A DNA stretch of 5,983 nucleotides from Candidatus Dormiibacterota bacterium. GTDB lineage: Bacteria; Chloroflexota; Dormibacteria; Aeolococcales; Aeolococcaceae. The stretch is from NCBI GenBank assembly GCA_003170875.1, contig PMYJ01000056.1, forward strand, positions 1 through 5,983, written 5' to 3'. This document shows positions 4,837-5,983 of this stretch, piece by piece. The notes below the pieces were generated by a model. The model worked only from the letters and a program-made list of their open reading frames with translations, searched no databases and was not told the origin of the DNA. The position numbers were made by a program, and so were the translations under genes. Every line of letters begins with the position of its first letter. Position 1 is the stretch's first letter.

Positions 4837-5983
4837 CCCCCCCGGTCGTCGCCCGGATCCTGATCGCGGACGACGATGCCAACATCCGGGAGGCGCTCCG
4901 CGAGCTGCTGGAGTCTGAGGACGGCCTCGAGGTTGTCGGAGTCGCGGAGAACGCCGTCGAGGCTGTCGAGATGGCCGCGCGCGAGCGTCCTGACGTGGCC
5001 ATCCTCGACGTCAAGATGCCGGGAGGTGGTGGGCCCCACGCGGCCCGTGGCATCCTCGTGGAGAGCCCGCAGACCCGGATCGTCGCGCTCTCCGCCTATG
5101 GCGACCGGGCCAGCATCCTGGAGATGCTGAGCGCCGGCGCGGCCGCCTATCTGGTCAAGGGTTCGATGCCGGACGAGGTCACTCAGACCATCCAGCGCGT
5201 CCTCCGCGGTGAATCCGCCTTCTCGCCGGACGTCGCCAGCACGGTGGTCCGCGAGCTGAGCGAGCAGCTGGCTGGAAAGGAGGAGGCCGAGGCCAAGCGG
5301 GCCCGCGTGCTTTCCCGGATCCAGGAGGTGATCGAGCACGGAGGCATCCATCCCGTCTACCAGCCGATCGTCGACCTCGCCAAGGGCAGGGTCACCGGTG
5401 TGGAGGCACTCTCCCGTTTCGACACCGGGATGCCGCTGCAGTGGTTCGAGGAGGCGTCCGACGTCGGCCTCCGCGAGGATCTGGAGGCGTCGGCTCTGGC
5501 CGTGGCCCTGGCCGGGCTCCCGGCGCTGCCCACCGACTCCTACCTCTCCCTCAACCTCTCACCATCCACCCTGCTCCGCCGCGACGTCGCCCGGCTGCTC
5601 GGGGCGGTGCCCCTCGAGCGCATCGTCATCGAGATGACCGAGCACTACCCGGTCGGCGACTACGAAGCGCTCAACCGGGCGCTCCAACCGCTCCGTCAGG
5701 CGGGCGTCCGGGTGGCCGTCGACGATGCGGGAGCGGGCTTCGCCAGCCTTCGCCACATCCTGCTGCTGGTCCCGGACATCATCAAGCTCGACATCTCGCT
5801 GACCCGGGGCATCGACTGCGACCGGCCGCGCCGGGCTCTCTCCTGCGCTCTGGTGGCCTTTGCCCGCGAGACGGCGACCACGATCGTCGCCGAGGGCATC
5901 GAGACGAACGCGGAGCTGCGCACCCTGAAGGAGATCGGCGTGACCCAGGGTCAGGGGTTCCTGATCGCGAGACCGATGGCCCC
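4833..5983 (+). CDS. REC-EAL response regulator, predicted c-di-GMP phosphodiesterase (truncated by the right edge)
   Basis: The ATG overlaps the kinase stop (ATGA) with no ribosome site, indicating translational coupling and a cognate pair. The window holds 383 codons. Residues 1-125 are an intact receiver: D13-D14-D15 acid pocket, phosphoacceptor D59 (VAILDVKMPG), S87 and K109 (YLVKGS, as in NarL-type receivers). A charged, probably coiled-coil linker (about 135-165) leads to an EAL domain. This has E191 (EALSR), N241 (NLSP), E267 (EMTE), D297-D298 (VDDAGAG), K318 (IKLD), E354 (EGIET) and Q374 (GQGF). These match, with conserved spacing from E267 to Q374, the catalytic and metal-binding residues of active EAL enzymes such as RocR. 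It is therefore likely to hydrolyse c-di-GMP to pGpG under phosphorylation control. One deviation is Ala in place of Phe in the DDFG loop. Only the last EAL helix, or any further domain, is missing. Confidence 0.93.
   Translation, partial: MTPPVVARILIADDDANIREALRELLESEDGLEVVGVAENAVEAVEMAARERPDVAILDVKMPGGGGPHAARGILVESPQTRIVALSAYGDRASILEMLSAGAAAYLVKGSMPDEVTQTIQRVLRGESAFSPDVASTVVRELSEQLAGKEEAEAKRARVLSRIQEVIEHGGIHPVYQPIVDLAKGRVTGVEALSRFDTGMPLQWFEEASDVGLREDLEASALAVALAGLPALPTDSYLSLNLSPSTLLRRDVARLLGAVPLERIVIEMTEHYPVGDYEALNRALQPLRQAGVRVAVDDAGAGFASLRHILLLVPDIIKLDISLTRGIDCDRPRRALSCALVAFARETATTIVAEGIETNAELRTLKEIGVTQGQGFLIARPMA

Noticed and set aside
4536..5351. Minus-strand open frame of 271 codons across the kinase/REC-EAL junction
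   Set aside because: It is antisense to the HATPase and receiver domains and spans a clear ATGA gene overlap. It has no domain of its own.

Overview
This GC-rich window has the third-position G/C bias of a high-GC bacterium. The gene types and probable leaderless start sites best fit an actinobacterium, possibly an environmental lineage with Tad/Flp pili. The lineage is an inference, because no rRNA or other taxonomic marker is present.

Layout: (1) On the minus strand, running off the left edge, is the 5' part of a gene for a secreted CAP/SCP-domain protein. (2) A divergent intergenic region of about 210 bp follows. It holds an operator-like palindrome, a plausible sigma-70-type promoter reading right and a leader with alternative base pairings. 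(3) On the plus strand, 945-2714, is a complete CpaF/TadA-type secretion or pilus-assembly ATPase with an unusual ~165-residue low-complexity N-terminus that includes three 19-residue tandem repeats. (4) A 130-bp gap carries a perfect 9-bp-stem hairpin and a -10-like element placed for a leaderless start. (5) At 2845-4836 is a soluble sensor histidine kinase: degenerate receiver, PAS, GAF, HisKA_3, HATPase. (6) Starting at 4833 (ATGA overlap) and running off the right edge is a response regulator whose output is an EAL cyclic-di-GMP phosphodiesterase domain instead of the DNA-binding domain usual for partners of HisKA_3 kinases.

Inferred logic: the kinase senses an intracellular signal through its pseudo-receiver, PAS and GAF domains and phosphorylates D59 of the overlapping REC-EAL protein, which then changes local c-di-GMP turnover. 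The pilus/secretion ATPase just upstream on the same strand suggests that surface appendage assembly or surface attachment is the controlled output. The usual membrane partners TadB and TadC do not lie immediately downstream of the ATPase gene, so signalling genes occupy their place in this locus. No mobile element, CRISPR array, tRNA or rRNA was seen.
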